From Methanobacteriota archaeon (GTDB lineage Archaea; Halobacteriota; Methanosarcinia; Methanosarcinales; Methanosarcinaceae), in assembly GCA_023399215.1 (NCBI GenBank), contig JAEWQJ010000037.1, positions 82,326 through 146,325 on the forward strand: a stretch of 64,000 bases of DNA, in the 5' to 3' direction. Every line of letters begins with the position of its first letter. The stretch's first letter is position 1. The notes beneath the pieces were generated by a model, which saw only the letters and a program-made list of their open reading frames with translations, searched no databases and had not been told where the DNA came from. This document shows, in pieces, positions 1 to 8,422 of the stretch. The position numbers and the translations under genes were made by a program.

Positions 1-857
1 TATGATTGCAGCCCCGCTTGCTATAAGCTTGAGAAATTCTATTAAAAGGTTGGCTTCGTAAAGTTTTTCTTCTGTAACATCGACATCAATATCTTCATAT
101 TCGGGCTCTGTTATCGGTTCGTTTTTAGTTCTCAATTCAATTTTGGATTCGCTTTCGTATTCAGTTCTCAATTCAATTTCGGATTCGCTTTCGTATTCAG
201 TTCTCATTTCACTTTCGGATTCACTTCCGTATTTATTTTGAGCCCTTTTTCCGGTTTTCAAGGTGCCTTTTTTTGTGTCTTCAGAGTTTCGATTTCCTTT
301 TCCGCGTTCCTGGACCTGGGGTTTAATTCTTGATTTCAGATCGAAAAGATACTCGAATTTGAAAAAATAAATCAAAAAATCTTTAAAATATATATCTTCT
401 TCGTGTCTTTTCACTTTATCGAGCAGGAATAAAAGATAGGCAAGATAAAATAAAATAAAAATTAAGGCTTCTAACCTCGAAATTTCGAAGTCGAGCATAA
501 AAAGAAAGAGGAGAACAGAGGCAAATAGCATTATGTAGCCGTCCCTTCTCAGCATAACCTCTTCGGTCTTGATATTTGTCAGGAGAGCTGCCGTACTTGC
601 AATAAGGCCTATGTTGGCAATATTTGACCCAAGTATATTGCCCATAACTATCCCACTTGCTTGCTGGAAAGATGCTGTCAGAGAGGATGCGAGCTCAGGG
701 ACTGACGTGCCCACGGACACAAGAGTCAATCCTATTACAAATTCGGATACTCCAAACCTTCTTGCAATCCGGGATGATGTTAATACGAAGAGGTCTGATC
801 CTTTTACGAGCAGTACGAGCCCGCCAAGAAATATAAGGATATTAATTACAGGCACAT
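1..857 (-). CDS. Na+/Ca2+ exchanger family (CaCA) membrane protein, 3' end cut off
   Basis: This is the N-terminal 285 residues of a cation/Ca2+ antiporter that runs off the left edge. The protein starts MCPVINILIFLGG, and the ATG at 857 is the first in frame. The first alpha repeat is plain, with the signature GLTLVSVGTSVPELASSL at about residues 36-53; the paired Glu in this motif binds cation in the family. Further membrane segments follow to about residue 145. Then comes a long acidic cytoplasmic loop containing an ELRTEYESESEI-type repeat, encoded by about three 36-bp DNA repeats near 118-235. The second alpha repeat should begin at the window edge. The loop repeat is unusual for the family and its length probably varies between strains. 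Family assignment is firm; ion specificity (Ca2+/Na+ or K+-dependent) is not. Confidence 0.82.
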
Positions 858-960
858 TGAAGTGAGAAACCGAGGTTTATTTAAATATATCTTTGAACAT
901 AAAATGAATAGGAAATTATTACCATGAAATTATATTTAAACTATATAACTGGAAATAAAT

Positions 961-1133
961 CAACAAAATAAGTAATATAGGAAAATAAATGAAAAAAATG
1001 AGTAATATAAGAAAATAAATGAAAAAAATGAGTAATATAGAAAAATAAATCAAAAAAATGAGTAATATAGGAAAATAAATCAAAAAATAAGTAATATAAA
1101 AAAATAACTCAAAAAAATGAGTAATATAGGGAA
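961..1133. repeat. 30-bp tandem repeat, about 5.7 copies
   Basis: The unit is roughly gaaaataaatgaaaaaaatg plus agtaatatag, repeated head to tail with few changes. It lies between the exchanger start and the end of the GNAT gene. Because 30 is a multiple of 3 it makes a spurious Ile/Phe/Tyr-rich reading frame on the minus strand. Confidence 0.9.
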
Positions 1134-1138
1134 ACGCT

Positions 1139-1708
1139 TCAAACAAGCCTCAGTTCCATCTCATAACAGTTTTCTCCCTGGCCGCATATATTTTTTACCT
1201 GTTTTATTTCCCGAAAGCCTATTTTTTTGTATAAATGTATCGCAGGAAGATTGTTTGTATTGACATATAAGAGAACGGATGATACTCCGTTTACCTTCAT
1301 TTCTTCAATACTGCTCCTTAATAAATTCTCAGCAAAACCCTTGCCTCTGAAATTTCTGTCAGTTGCAATTGAGGATATTACTGATTTTTTCTCAAAGCCT
1401 TTGAGGGAAAGTGCAGGTTTCAGGTAGTAGACGCAGTAGCCCACGATTTTATCCCTGCTCTTCACAACATAAAAAATATTTCTTAAATTCTTTGAATATT
1501 TAACAAGTTTTTTCGGGCTTCCATTTTTAAATCCTTCGGCCTGGATTCTAAGAACTTCAGGAAGCATGTAGTCTTCTATAGAAGCAATATCTTCTTTTTC
1601 TATTGACTTCCATTTTTTTACCAGTAGATTTCCAGTGGTATCACGCAGTAATTTCTTAAGACTCATCAAGTACCCAACTGATCGGGTGTAATATTTTATA
1701 GTACCCAT
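1139..1708 (-). CDS. GNAT family N-acetyltransferase (RimI-like)
   Basis: A 189-residue acetyl-CoA-dependent acetyltransferase. The C-terminal half carries the GNAT core: a beta4 strand with VISSIATDRNFRGKGFAENL (residues about 109-128), whose R/Q-x-x-G-x-G/A type loop binds the acetyl-CoA pyrophosphate, followed by NTNNLPAIHLYKKIGF, the usual N-x-x-A-x-x-x-Y-x-x-x-G-F end of the fold. The substrate is unknown; RimI relatives acetylate protein N-termini. The start ATG at 1708 is preceded by GAGTGAT at ribosome-binding distance. The next gene upstream (1933-2502) is a paralog of identical length, so the two look like a tandem duplication. The N-terminal 80 residues have no family I recognise. 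Confidence 0.85.
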   Translation of the reverse strand: MGTIKYYTRSVGYLMSLKKLLRDTTGNLLVKKWKSIEKEDIASIEDYMLPEVLRIQAEGFKNGSPKKLVKYSKNLRNIFYVVKSRDKIVGYCVYYLKPALSLKGFEKKSVISSIATDRNFRGKGFAENLLRSSIEEMKVNGVSSVLLYVNTNNLPAIHLYKKIGFREIKQVKNICGQGENCYEMELRLV

Positions 1709-1932
1709 TAAAAATCACTCTTGGGCAAGGCCGTTGGTGATAATTCTCTTTTTAAAGTTTACGGTTTCAAACCATTAAAAACTTCCGACTTTTTGGTGAC
1801 AGAAATTCCCAACAGCCAAGTAATCATATGCGTCTTAAAAATTCGATTTTTATTTAAATATATCTATTATCAAAATTTATCAATTATTGCATCGAGGACT
1901 CGAGATTAAGGAATTATGGAAAGACCTGTGAA

Positions 1933-2502
1933 TTAAAGAATTCTTAATTCCATTTCATAACACTTCTCTTTCGAACCACATATATCTTTTATTTCCTTAA
2001 TTTTCTTGAAGCCCATTTTTTCATACAACCCTATGGCAGGAAGGTTTTCCATATTTACATATAAGAGAATCGAAGATATCCCATTTAACCTCATTTCTTT
2101 AATGCTTTCTTTTAATAAATTCTCTCCATAGTGCTTTCTTCTAAAATTCTTATCTATTGAAATTGAATAAATTACGGATTTTTTCTTAAAACCCTGTAGA
2201 GACAGAACAGGTTTCAAATAATATATGCAGTAACCCACAACCTGATCCTAGCTTTTTATTACATAAAAGATCTTTTTCATTCTTTTTGAATACCGTTTAA
2301 CACCATTCAGGCTTTTAGTTCCAAACCCTTCTGACTGAATTCTGATAATTTCAGGAAGCATGGAATCCTCTACGGATACGACGTTTTCTTTCTCGATCTG
2401 TACCCATTTTTTTATAAATAGACTGGTTATTATATCCTTCACCAATCTCTCAAAACTCGTTACATATACGTTTAATGTAACCTGAATTTTTGTTAGACCC
2501 AT
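1933..2502 (-). CDS. GNAT acetyltransferase paralog with in-frame UAG (possible pyrrolysine protein)
   Basis: Read through one TAG (2248-2250) this is a 189-residue GNAT protein, exactly the length of its neighbour at 1139-1708 and collinear with it without gaps. TAG falls at residue 85, where the paralog has Arg85 (VVKSR-DKIVGYC against VIKS-UAG-DQVVGYC). Both sides remain in one frame and no other damage is seen: the acetyl-CoA loop (SIDKNFRRKHYGENL) and NMENLPAIGLYEKMGF are intact. The ATG at 2502 was chosen because it matches the paralog start and has GTGATC just upstream; an open frame continues to 2769 but lacks homology. In Methanosarcina UAG can be decoded as pyrrolysine, so this may be a full-length Pyl protein, a truncated 84-residue product, or a young pseudogene. 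The sequence cannot decide between these. Confidence 0.65.
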
Positions 2503-2758
2503 AAAGATCACTTTTAAGCGAGTATAACAACTTGCGAACTTACTCATGAATAATTCTTTATATTCTGTGTTCGATGAATTGGGTTTTCCACCGATAAATT
2601 GAGTTTTCCACTTTTGAACAAATATACGAGTTGTTTCCGATTCCATGTCTTCAGGAATACTCACAGTTTTTGAAGTATAATTTAAGATTTGAAGTTTAGA
2701 ATAAGTAAACTTTAAACCATTTTCCAGGATTAGAAGGCTTTTAAGTCTCCTTTTATAT

Positions 2759-3184
2759 TCACTTTTCAATCTTTTCTTCTGGAACAGTTGTTAACCTGGA
2801 GTACTTGACCCCCTTTAAACTTAGAATTCTTTCAGTCAGCTCTATTATTTTCTCTCCTTCTCCCTGCAGAATTATTATCTCAAAACACAAATTCGGCTCA
2901 ATATGGAAGTATACTGAGGAATTTATCAGATCTATGTACTCGTGCTGTATACTTGCCAGGGTGCTCGATACCCCTTTTTTTGAGCAATCATATACAATAG
3001 AAATCGTTGCAGCTCTTTTGCCCTTGATCTGCTGCATCCACTCATAGTGCTGATTATATGTTCTTATGGCGTCCCTTATCCCCTCGGACCGAGAGGAATA
3101 CCCTCTCTTCAGAAGAGTTTTATCAAATTTGCCCAGAAGTTCCCCAGGTAGGGAAACCCCTATTCTCATAAGCTTCCTTTCCAT
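2759..3184 (-). CDS. nikR: NikR-family (ribbon-helix-helix) metal-responsive regulator
   Basis: A 141-residue transcription regulator with the NikR layout: an N-terminal ribbon-helix-helix DNA-binding domain (residues 5-45, MRIGVSLPGELLGKFDKTL then SRSEGIRDAIR) and a C-terminal ACT-like metal domain (58-135). NikR proteins repress nickel uptake genes when they bind Ni2+. Mapping on E. coli NikR gives ligands His81 (H76), His94 (H89) and Cys100 (C95), but the fourth, E. coli His87, is Tyr92 here. So the square-planar nickel site is incomplete, and the metal or sensing mode may differ. The ATG at 3184 has a strong GGGAGGGG ribosome-binding site. No nickel transporter is nearby, so targets are not evident. 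Confidence 0.83.
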   Translation of the reverse strand: MERKLMRIGVSLPGELLGKFDKTLLKRGYSSRSEGIRDAIRTYNQHYEWMQQIKGKRAATISIVYDCSKKGVSSTLASIQHEYIDLINSSVYFHIEPNLCFEIIILQGEGEKIIELTERILSLKGVKYSRLTTVPEEKIEK

Positions 3185-3803
3185 ATACCCCTCCCGAAAA
3201 CAAAAATTTTCTGTTAAGCATCTATTTCATACATCTGGTGGTAAAGCTCAACAGTACACTTAGCGGAAAAAACTAATAATAGACCCCAAATTCTCCACTG
3301 TGATTTCCAGAATTATATTTTAATATTTGATAGTAATTTCGTTGCATAAATAGTAATCGAAAGACGTATGAAATATGAGAAAGTCATTGAACTTAGAAAT
3401 CCATCAAAACTTAGAAATCCATCAGATTCTCAAAGTGTCGGGATAAAAATTTTTCCTGCCGGAACCTCTGCTTTTGTCCGGGTAATTTGCAGGAAGAGAA
3501 TTTTCCTGCAAAAATTGGTGATCACCATAAGTATAAAGTGAAATAATTTTACCTGCTTATTTTCAAGCCAGGTGTTTGCTGAAAGTAAATTTCAAGGTCG
3601 AATGATAGTGATTCTGGTAAATTTTTTCTAAAACTACAATTTTTTATAAGTATCCGTAAAATCGGCAGTAACCTTGCGGATTCCCAAAAAGCTTATTAAA
3701 GGCAGAGTTCTATAGCGTGAAACACATTTACGCTGAATTGGCTGACAATGAATTATTTTCTTGCTTATCAATTTAGTTTATTTAAAAAAAAGAGTTGAAA
3801 ATT
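3185..3803. other. Intergenic, divergent promoter region
   Basis: About 620 bp between nikR and the FKBP gene, which are transcribed away from each other. I see no open frame of note. A short direct repeat (cttagaaatccatca, near 3397-3425) and AT-rich promoter-like tracts are present. The FKBP start is preceded by only a weak purine tract. Confidence 0.4.
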
Positions 3804-4556
3804 ATGGCAATCCAGAAAGGCGATTTCATAAAGTTGAACTACACAGGTAAGTTTGAAGACGGCAGGATTTTCGACACAACAGACGAAGAACTTGCAAAAA
3901 AGGAAGATATCTTTAATCCTCGCGGGCTTTACGGCGGAGACGTTGTTATTGTCGGGGCAAATCATACTATTGAGGGCCTTGATGAAGATCTCGAGGGAAA
4001 GGAAGTCGGCTACAACGGAAGCGTTGTAATCCCTCCAGAAAAGGCTTTTGGCCTGAGCGATCCCAAACTTGTAGAAACACTTTCCATCACGAAACTGAAA
4101 GACCGAAATGTTCATCCTGGTCTTCCTGTTGAGATAGATGGCAGAAGAGGAGTTGTCAGCAGGGTTATAGGCCGCAGGGTCACTGTAGACTTTAACAGCC
4201 CTCTTGCAGGCAAGACCGTTACCTACGAGTATACCATTGAAAATGTTCTTGAGACTGAAGTTGAGAAAATTCAGGGTCTGCTTGCCCTCTATACTGGCCT
4301 CAGGGATATGGAAGTAGAGACTGTTGATGGTGTTGCAAAGATTTATATTCCTACAGGTCTGACCTTCAACCAGCGCTGGCTTATGGCAAAGAACAGGGTT
4401 GCAACCGAACTTTTCAAGTATGCTGGCCTTAAGGAAGTCCAGTTAATTGAAAAAATTACAGCCGAATCCGAAACTCAGGTACCAGCCGAGGCTGAATCCG
4501 AGGCTGAACCTGAAGCTGAACCCGAAACTGAGGAATCCTCAGAGCCGGAAGTCTGA
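3804..4556 (+). CDS. FKBP-type peptidyl-prolyl cis-trans isomerase, archaeal long (SlyD-like) form
   Basis: A 250-residue cytoplasmic prolyl isomerase/chaperone. The FKBP domain opens with IQKGDFIKLNYTGKFEDGRIFDTT and continues through NHTIEGLDEDLEGKEVGYNG. The insert-in-flap chaperone domain sits between the two halves of the FKBP fold (about residues 85-130), as in SlyD and long archaeal FKBPs. An extra C-terminal domain (about 155-225) is typical of the 26-30 kDa archaeal form. The tail after residue 225 is almost wholly Glu/Ala/Pro, built on a short E-A-E-P repeat. The ATG at 3804 is chosen over an in-frame TTG at 3795 because MAIQKGD is the usual start. The tail is low complexity and may vary between strains. 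Confidence 0.9.
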   Translation: MAIQKGDFIKLNYTGKFEDGRIFDTTDEELAKKEDIFNPRGLYGGDVVIVGANHTIEGLDEDLEGKEVGYNGSVVIPPEKAFGLSDPKLVETLSITKLKDRNVHPGLPVEIDGRRGVVSRVIGRRVTVDFNSPLAGKTVTYEYTIENVLETEVEKIQGLLALYTGLRDMEVETVDGVAKIYIPTGLTFNQRWLMAKNRVATELFKYAGLKEVQLIEKITAESETQVPAEAESEAEPEAEPETEESSEPEV

Positions 4557-4606
4557 TTTCAGCTTTTAGTTGTCCAAAGAGGCGAAGAGCTCATTCTCTT
4601 CGCAAA

Positions 4607-4615
4607 TTTTATATA
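4607..4615 (+). promoter_or_regulatory. Candidate TATA box upstream of tRNA-Ser
   Basis: TTTTATATA in the short space between the FKBP gene and the tRNA. It fits an archaeal TATA box, but lies about 95 bp before the mature tRNA, which would imply a long leader. Confidence 0.35.
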
Positions 4616-4708
4616 CCATAATTGGGTTTGTTGTATACGCTTCTCGGAATCTCTTGGTAATCTGTACCTTTCCCTTTGCGGAAGCTGTAAAAACAATTCT
4701 TTCAACCT

Positions 4709-4793
4709 GCTGAGGTAGCCCAGCGGACCACGGCGCCGGTCTTGAAAACCGGTAGCGCCTTGCGCTACGGGAGTTCGAATCTCCCCCTCAGCG
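4709..4793 (+). tRNA. tRNA-Ser (anticodon UGA)
   Basis: A complete class II tRNA. The acceptor stem pairs GCTGAGG with CCTCAGC. The anticodon arm CCGGT-CTTGAAA-ACCGG shows anticodon TGA at 4743-4745. There is a long variable arm (TAGCGCC-TT-GCGCTAC) as expected for serine, and a T arm containing GTTCGAATC. Position 73 is G, the serine discriminator base. CCA is not encoded and must be added after transcription, as is usual in this group. Confidence 0.97.
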
Positions 4794-5603
4794 TTAGTTT
4801 CTTAGCTTTTTTCTAAAAAATAACTATAGCTTTTATAAGTTAAGCATGAATATATTTTGGTTGTAAGTCGCCGCATATTTAGAAGAAATTATGATTCTCT
4901 GTACCTGTCTGAAAGTAATTGACATAACATTTTTTCGGTATCTATAGGCCCTTTTTATTAACGGGTGGTTTTTATACCTCATTGGTGCGAAGAGCCCGTT
5001 CCTGAACATGACCGAGAGTGAAGGCGAGACTTCCCTCTTTTACTATTTTACATATCAGGATTTCTAGTTAAAAAAGGAGCTTTACTGCCTTTTCTGGGAT
5101 CTAACAGTCATGTTATACCTTCGTAATCCTTATCCAAGTCTTAAAAAAGTTTTTCATAATCTTAAAAAAGTTTTTCATATTATGTGCAGCCTTCTTTGAT
5201 TTACAGGTCAACACTTATAAGTAAACTCAATCAGACTTGGTTTCCATTTAACGGAAGCTATATTTATAAGTTTAATATCAGTATGTTTGATATTTTCAGA
5301 TTTAATATTTGTAAGCTTAATATTAGTATGTTTAATATTTGCAGATTTGATATCTTCAGATTTAATATTTGTAACTTTAATATTTCATTTAACATAGGTT
5401 TAATTATAATTTAAACTCAGACTTAATAATCATTTAAAACGCGCTTAACTTTAACTGTATAAAACTAACTATAATCGCAATTTGCTTCAGTTGCAATTCA
5501 CTGCAACAGCACTTTACTTCAGAAATAATCGATTGAAATCGTGCCTAAGCATAATTCAACACATAAATTATACCACATAAATTATACTCAGGAGCAGTAA
5601 TCA
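4794..5603. other. Long intergenic region with a possible small RNA and a 15-bp repeat
   Basis: No convincing gene. Around 4967-5045 a TATA-like TTTTTATA is followed by a relatively GC-rich stretch ending in an imperfect hairpin (GAGAGTGAAG / CTTCCCTC) and a T run, which could be a short non-coding RNA; this is speculative. From 5263 to 5392 there is a 15-bp period repeat. Confidence 0.35.
5263..5392. repeat. 15-bp tandem repeat, about 8-9 copies
   Basis: Units such as agtatgtttgatatt, ttcagatttaatatt and tgtaagcttaatatt share the ending ttnatatt with variable first halves. There is a 45-bp higher-order pattern. The apparent pentapeptide repeat on the plus strand follows from the period of 15 and is not taken as a gene. 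Confidence 0.75.
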
Positions 5604-6488
5604 ATGAAACGAAAGTGGGAACGAGATTTGGGACTGCAGGGACGGATGATTTTCACGATGTTTCTTCTGGCAGCAGTTTACTTTTTTTTCCTGGTGTTTC
5701 TCTCGTACAACGGGACTCCACCAGTGGTCATGATGCTTTTTGTAGGCTCTTTCATGGCCATCCAGTACTTTTACTCGGATAAACTGGTGCTGTGGTCAAC
5801 CGGCGCACAGATCGTTTCTGAAAGCGAAGCTCCACAACTGCATGGGATAATTACGCGGCTCTGCGCAATAGCTGATCTCCCGAAACCACAGGTGGCGATT
5901 GTCAGGACTCAGGTTCCGAATGCTTTTGCAACAGGCCGAAACCAGAACAACGCCGTTGTTGCAGTTACAACAGGAATTATGGACAAACTCTCTCCAGCCG
6001 AACTTGAGGCCGTGCTTGCTCACGAACTTACCCATGTCAAGAACAGAGATATGGCTATCATGACAATTGCCAGTTTCATCTCAACTCTGGCTTTTTACTT
6101 CGTCCGTTACAGCCTCTACTTTGGAGATATGGGCGGAGACCGGAAAAAAGAAGGTGGAGGCATTTTTCTTGTCTGGCTAGTTTCACTTGGAGTCTGGGCT
6201 GTCAGTTTCCTACTTATTCGAGCCCTTTCCCGCTACAGGGAATATGCCGCAGATAGAGGTGCAGCCATTATTACCGGACAGCCGTCGAACCTTGCATCAG
6301 CTCTAATGAAGATAAGTGGAGTCATGTCCAGGGTCCCGAGCGAAGACCTCAGGTCAGTAGAGGGAATGAATGCCTTTTTCATCATCCCTGCAATCTCAGG
6401 TTCTTCCATAATGGATATTTTTTCCACTCACCCGTCTGTAGAAAAAAGAATAGCCAAACTTGAAGAGATGCAGCAGGATCTGGGCTAA
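5604..6488 (+). CDS. htpX: HtpX-type membrane zinc metalloprotease (M48)
   Basis: A 294-residue membrane protease for quality control of damaged membrane proteins. Two transmembrane segments lie at about residues 15-35 and 40-56. The zinc site is the HELTH motif at residues 140-144, with the third ligand expected in SRYREYAADRGA (about residue 213). Two more hydrophobic segments follow the active site (about 150-170 and 190-207), as in HtpX. The ATG at 5604 follows a GGAG site. The next gene is pspAB, 240 bp downstream on the same strand. This htpX-pspAB pairing is known from archaea and actinobacteria and ties HtpX to the phage-shock (PspA) envelope-stress response, whose other half is at 20.5-21.6 kb. 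Confidence 0.93.
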   Translation: MKRKWERDLGLQGRMIFTMFLLAAVYFFFLVFLSYNGTPPVVMMLFVGSFMAIQYFYSDKLVLWSTGAQIVSESEAPQLHGIITRLCAIADLPKPQVAIVRTQVPNAFATGRNQNNAVVAVTTGIMDKLSPAELEAVLAHELTHVKNRDMAIMTIASFISTLAFYFVRYSLYFGDMGGDRKKEGGGIFLVWLVSLGVWAVSFLLIRALSRYREYAADRGAAIITGQPSNLASALMKISGVMSRVPSEDLRSVEGMNAFFIIPAISGSSIMDIFSTHPSVEKRIAKLEEMQQDLG

Positions 6489-6525
6489 CCTGGTGTACTG
6501 GTAAAATCCAGGTCACAGGACAGAT

Positions 6526-6640
6526 CCTTGTTACAGGGAGAATTTCAGTTATAGGACAAATCCTTGTCACAGGGAGAATTTTAGTTATAGGGCAAATAAC
6601 TGACCTTGTTACAGGGAGAATTCTAGTTATAGGACAAATC
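6526..6640. repeat. About 36-bp tandem repeat, 3 copies, between htpX and pspAB
   Basis: The unit contains ccttgtcacagggagaattt followed by tagttataggacaaat; copies 2 and 3 differ by a few bases and a short insertion. It fills most of the gap between htpX and pspAB. Confidence 0.8.
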
Positions 6641-6730
6641 CAGGTGTCATAAACTCTCATTAACAGGCACGAATCAAAAAAACGAATTCATAACACGAAT
6701 TAAAAACATGACTTAAAAAGGAGAAACTAA

Positions 6731-7330
6731 ATGGGTCTTCGCGATTTGGTGGATGCAGTTCTCGGAAAGAGTACGCTTCCAAAAGCAAAAAGTGAGAAAC
6801 TATTTGCAATGTCTACAGCCAGTATCACTCTAGAAAGCAATCTCGGTTTAAAACCCTCAGGATCGGCAGGAATCTGCTTTAAGCCAATAGGGGCTTCAGC
6901 GTACGAGTCTACACGAAAAGAGATTCAAGAGCTTCTGGAATACAGTTCAAAAGAAACAGAAACCGAATTCAAGCTGGAAAAAGACGAGTTCAATTTCCTG
7001 TGGGCTATTTTTAAAGACCCGGATTTAGAAGACCTTGTTGCAAACATTCACCTTGTAAGTGAAACCCTTGAAGAACGCGGCTTTGGCGGGCAGCTTCTCT
7101 GTGCCATTTACAGGTTTGACAGCGAACCTGAAGCCGGAAAATCTGGTCATGGGGAAACTGTTTACTGGATCTACAATTTTAAGCAGGGAACTTATTATCC
7201 CTTTATCCCGCTTTCCGGCAAGCAGAGAGACAGCCCCTTTGAATTTAAGTTAAGAGCGGAAATGGAAAGGGAAATGCCTATCGAAGAAAATGTAGAAAAG
7301 TGGTACCCTCTCTGGGGAATTCCATTCTAA
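6731..7330 (+). CDS. pspAB: PspA-associated protein PspAB
   Basis: A 199-residue soluble protein. It opens with MGLRDLVDAVLGKSTLPKAK and has the alternating hydrophobic pattern and closing EKWYPLWGIPF expected of the PspAB family, which occurs next to htpX or pspA in archaea and actinobacteria. Its molecular role is not established; context suggests a regulator or partner of the HtpX/PspA envelope-stress system. The ATG is preceded by AAAGGAG. It has no membrane segment and no signal peptide, so it should act in the cytoplasm, perhaps at the membrane face. The nearest upstream gene is htpX. Confidence 0.8.
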   Translation: MGLRDLVDAVLGKSTLPKAKSEKLFAMSTASITLESNLGLKPSGSAGICFKPIGASAYESTRKEIQELLEYSSKETETEFKLEKDEFNFLWAIFKDPDLEDLVANIHLVSETLEERGFGGQLLCAIYRFDSEPEAGKSGHGETVYWIYNFKQGTYYPFIPLSGKQRDSPFEFKLRAEMEREMPIEENVEKWYPLWGIPF

Positions 7331-7447
7331 AAGACTGCGGTGCTGATGAATTCAATTCATTTTATGAACTGTTTTTTCCTTAATTTTAATCGAGTTCACT
7401 CAACTTAGTTCTTCGTAACCAATATCAGGTTTTGATCAAATTCGGAT

Positions 7448-8422
7448 TTAATTTTTGATCAAGCTCAGGTTTAATCCTTGAGCTTTAAGTTTTTCCATAA
7501 GCCCTTTTGAATAATCGGGAACAGCACCTGGTTTTGATGCAACATACGTTCCAAGAATGCAGGCTATTGAAGCGGCTTTTGAAACTCCGTACCCTGAGAG
7601 GAAGGTGTACAGAAAGCCTGCGGAAAAGGCGTCTCCGGCTCCGACAGTGTCTGCAACTTCGACAGGAGTTGTTTCTACCTCCTCATAAACGCCTTTATGA
7701 TAAACAGCGGCTCCTCTGGGCCCTCTTGATACACAGATCACGGAAATTTCAGGATATTTTTCAGTAACCAGGCGGCAGAAAGCTTTGTAAGAAGTAAGAG
7801 GTTTGCAGGTGCCGGGAGTGCCAGAAAGCATGCAGAAAATAGTGGCGGCTTCGTCCTCATTCAGCTTTAAAATCGTTGTGTGTTCTAGCGAAGACAGTAT
7901 CCATTCTTTTTTGTAATTCCCTGTCCTCAGATTTACATCATAAAAAAAATATTTTGCTTTTATTTCCGAAAAAAGCCTTTCCAGAGTTTTTCGGTTTTCT
8001 TCCGATCTCTGGGCAAGGGTTCCAAAGCAGAAAACATCCCATTCTTCCCCGGTAAGAGCCTCAAACTCCTTAGCTCCCGGTTTAATTGCATCCCAGGCAA
8101 CGCCTTTGTTAATCGTGAAAACCGGAATTCCTTCAGCCTGAAGTTGAACAGTAACCGTTCCTGTAGGCTTTTTTTTATCAATTAAGATGTAAGAAGTGTC
8201 AATCCCCATTGCTTTAGCCCGGGCAAGCAAATTTTCTCCTAGATCATCCCTTCCGACTGCCGTGATTACAGCCGGTTTTGCTCCCAGTTTTGCAAGATGG
8301 GCTGCAAGGTTCAGCGGAGCTCCTCCAAGGTGGGCTGAACCTCTGATAATGTCAAAAAGGGCTTCCCCAAAGGTAAGGGCTTTAATTGGCCTAATGCGGC
8401 TGGAATGAGAATTTTCATACAT
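7448..8422 (-). CDS. PfkB-family carbohydrate kinase (fructokinase-like)
   Basis: A 324-residue ribokinase/PfkB-fold sugar kinase. The N-terminal signature GGAPLNLAAHLAKLGA lies near residue 34. The C-terminal ATP-site motif DTVGAGDAFSAGFLYT lies near residue 258; the Asp of GAGD is the catalytic base. Between them are FFYDVNLRTGNYKKEW and KLNEDEAATIF, which are typical of fructokinase-like members, so fructose or a related hexose is the likely substrate. The ATG at 8422 is used; a TTG lies one codon earlier. No clear ribosome-binding site is seen, so the transcript could be leaderless. No sugar transporter is adjacent, which leaves the pathway open. Confidence 0.88.
   Translation of the reverse strand: MYENSHSSRIRPIKALTFGEALFDIIRGSAHLGGAPLNLAAHLAKLGAKPAVITAVGRDDLGENLLARAKAMGIDTSYILIDKKKPTGTVTVQLQAEGIPVFTINKGVAWDAIKPGAKEFEALTGEEWDVFCFGTLAQRSEENRKTLERLFSEIKAKYFFYDVNLRTGNYKKEWILSSLEHTTILKLNEDEAATIFCMLSGTPGTCKPLTSYKAFCRLVTEKYPEISVICVSRGPRGAAVYHKGVYEEVETTPVEVADTVGAGDAFSAGFLYTFLSGYGVSKAASIACILGTYVASKPGAVPDYSKGLMEKLKAQGLNLSLIKN

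Noticed and set aside
919..1146. Minus-strand 75-residue Ile/Phe/Tyr-rich frame
   Set aside because: It is the translation of a 30-bp tandem repeat; its period, a multiple of 3, keeps the frame open.
2503..2769. N-terminal extension of the UAG-containing GNAT gene
   Set aside because: It has no match in the paralog; the ATG at 2502 has the same ribosome-binding site and position as the paralog's start.
5184..5414. Plus-strand frame with pentapeptide-like repeats
   Set aside because: A 15-bp DNA repeat explains it; no ribosome-binding site, and no resemblance to true pentapeptide-repeat proteins.
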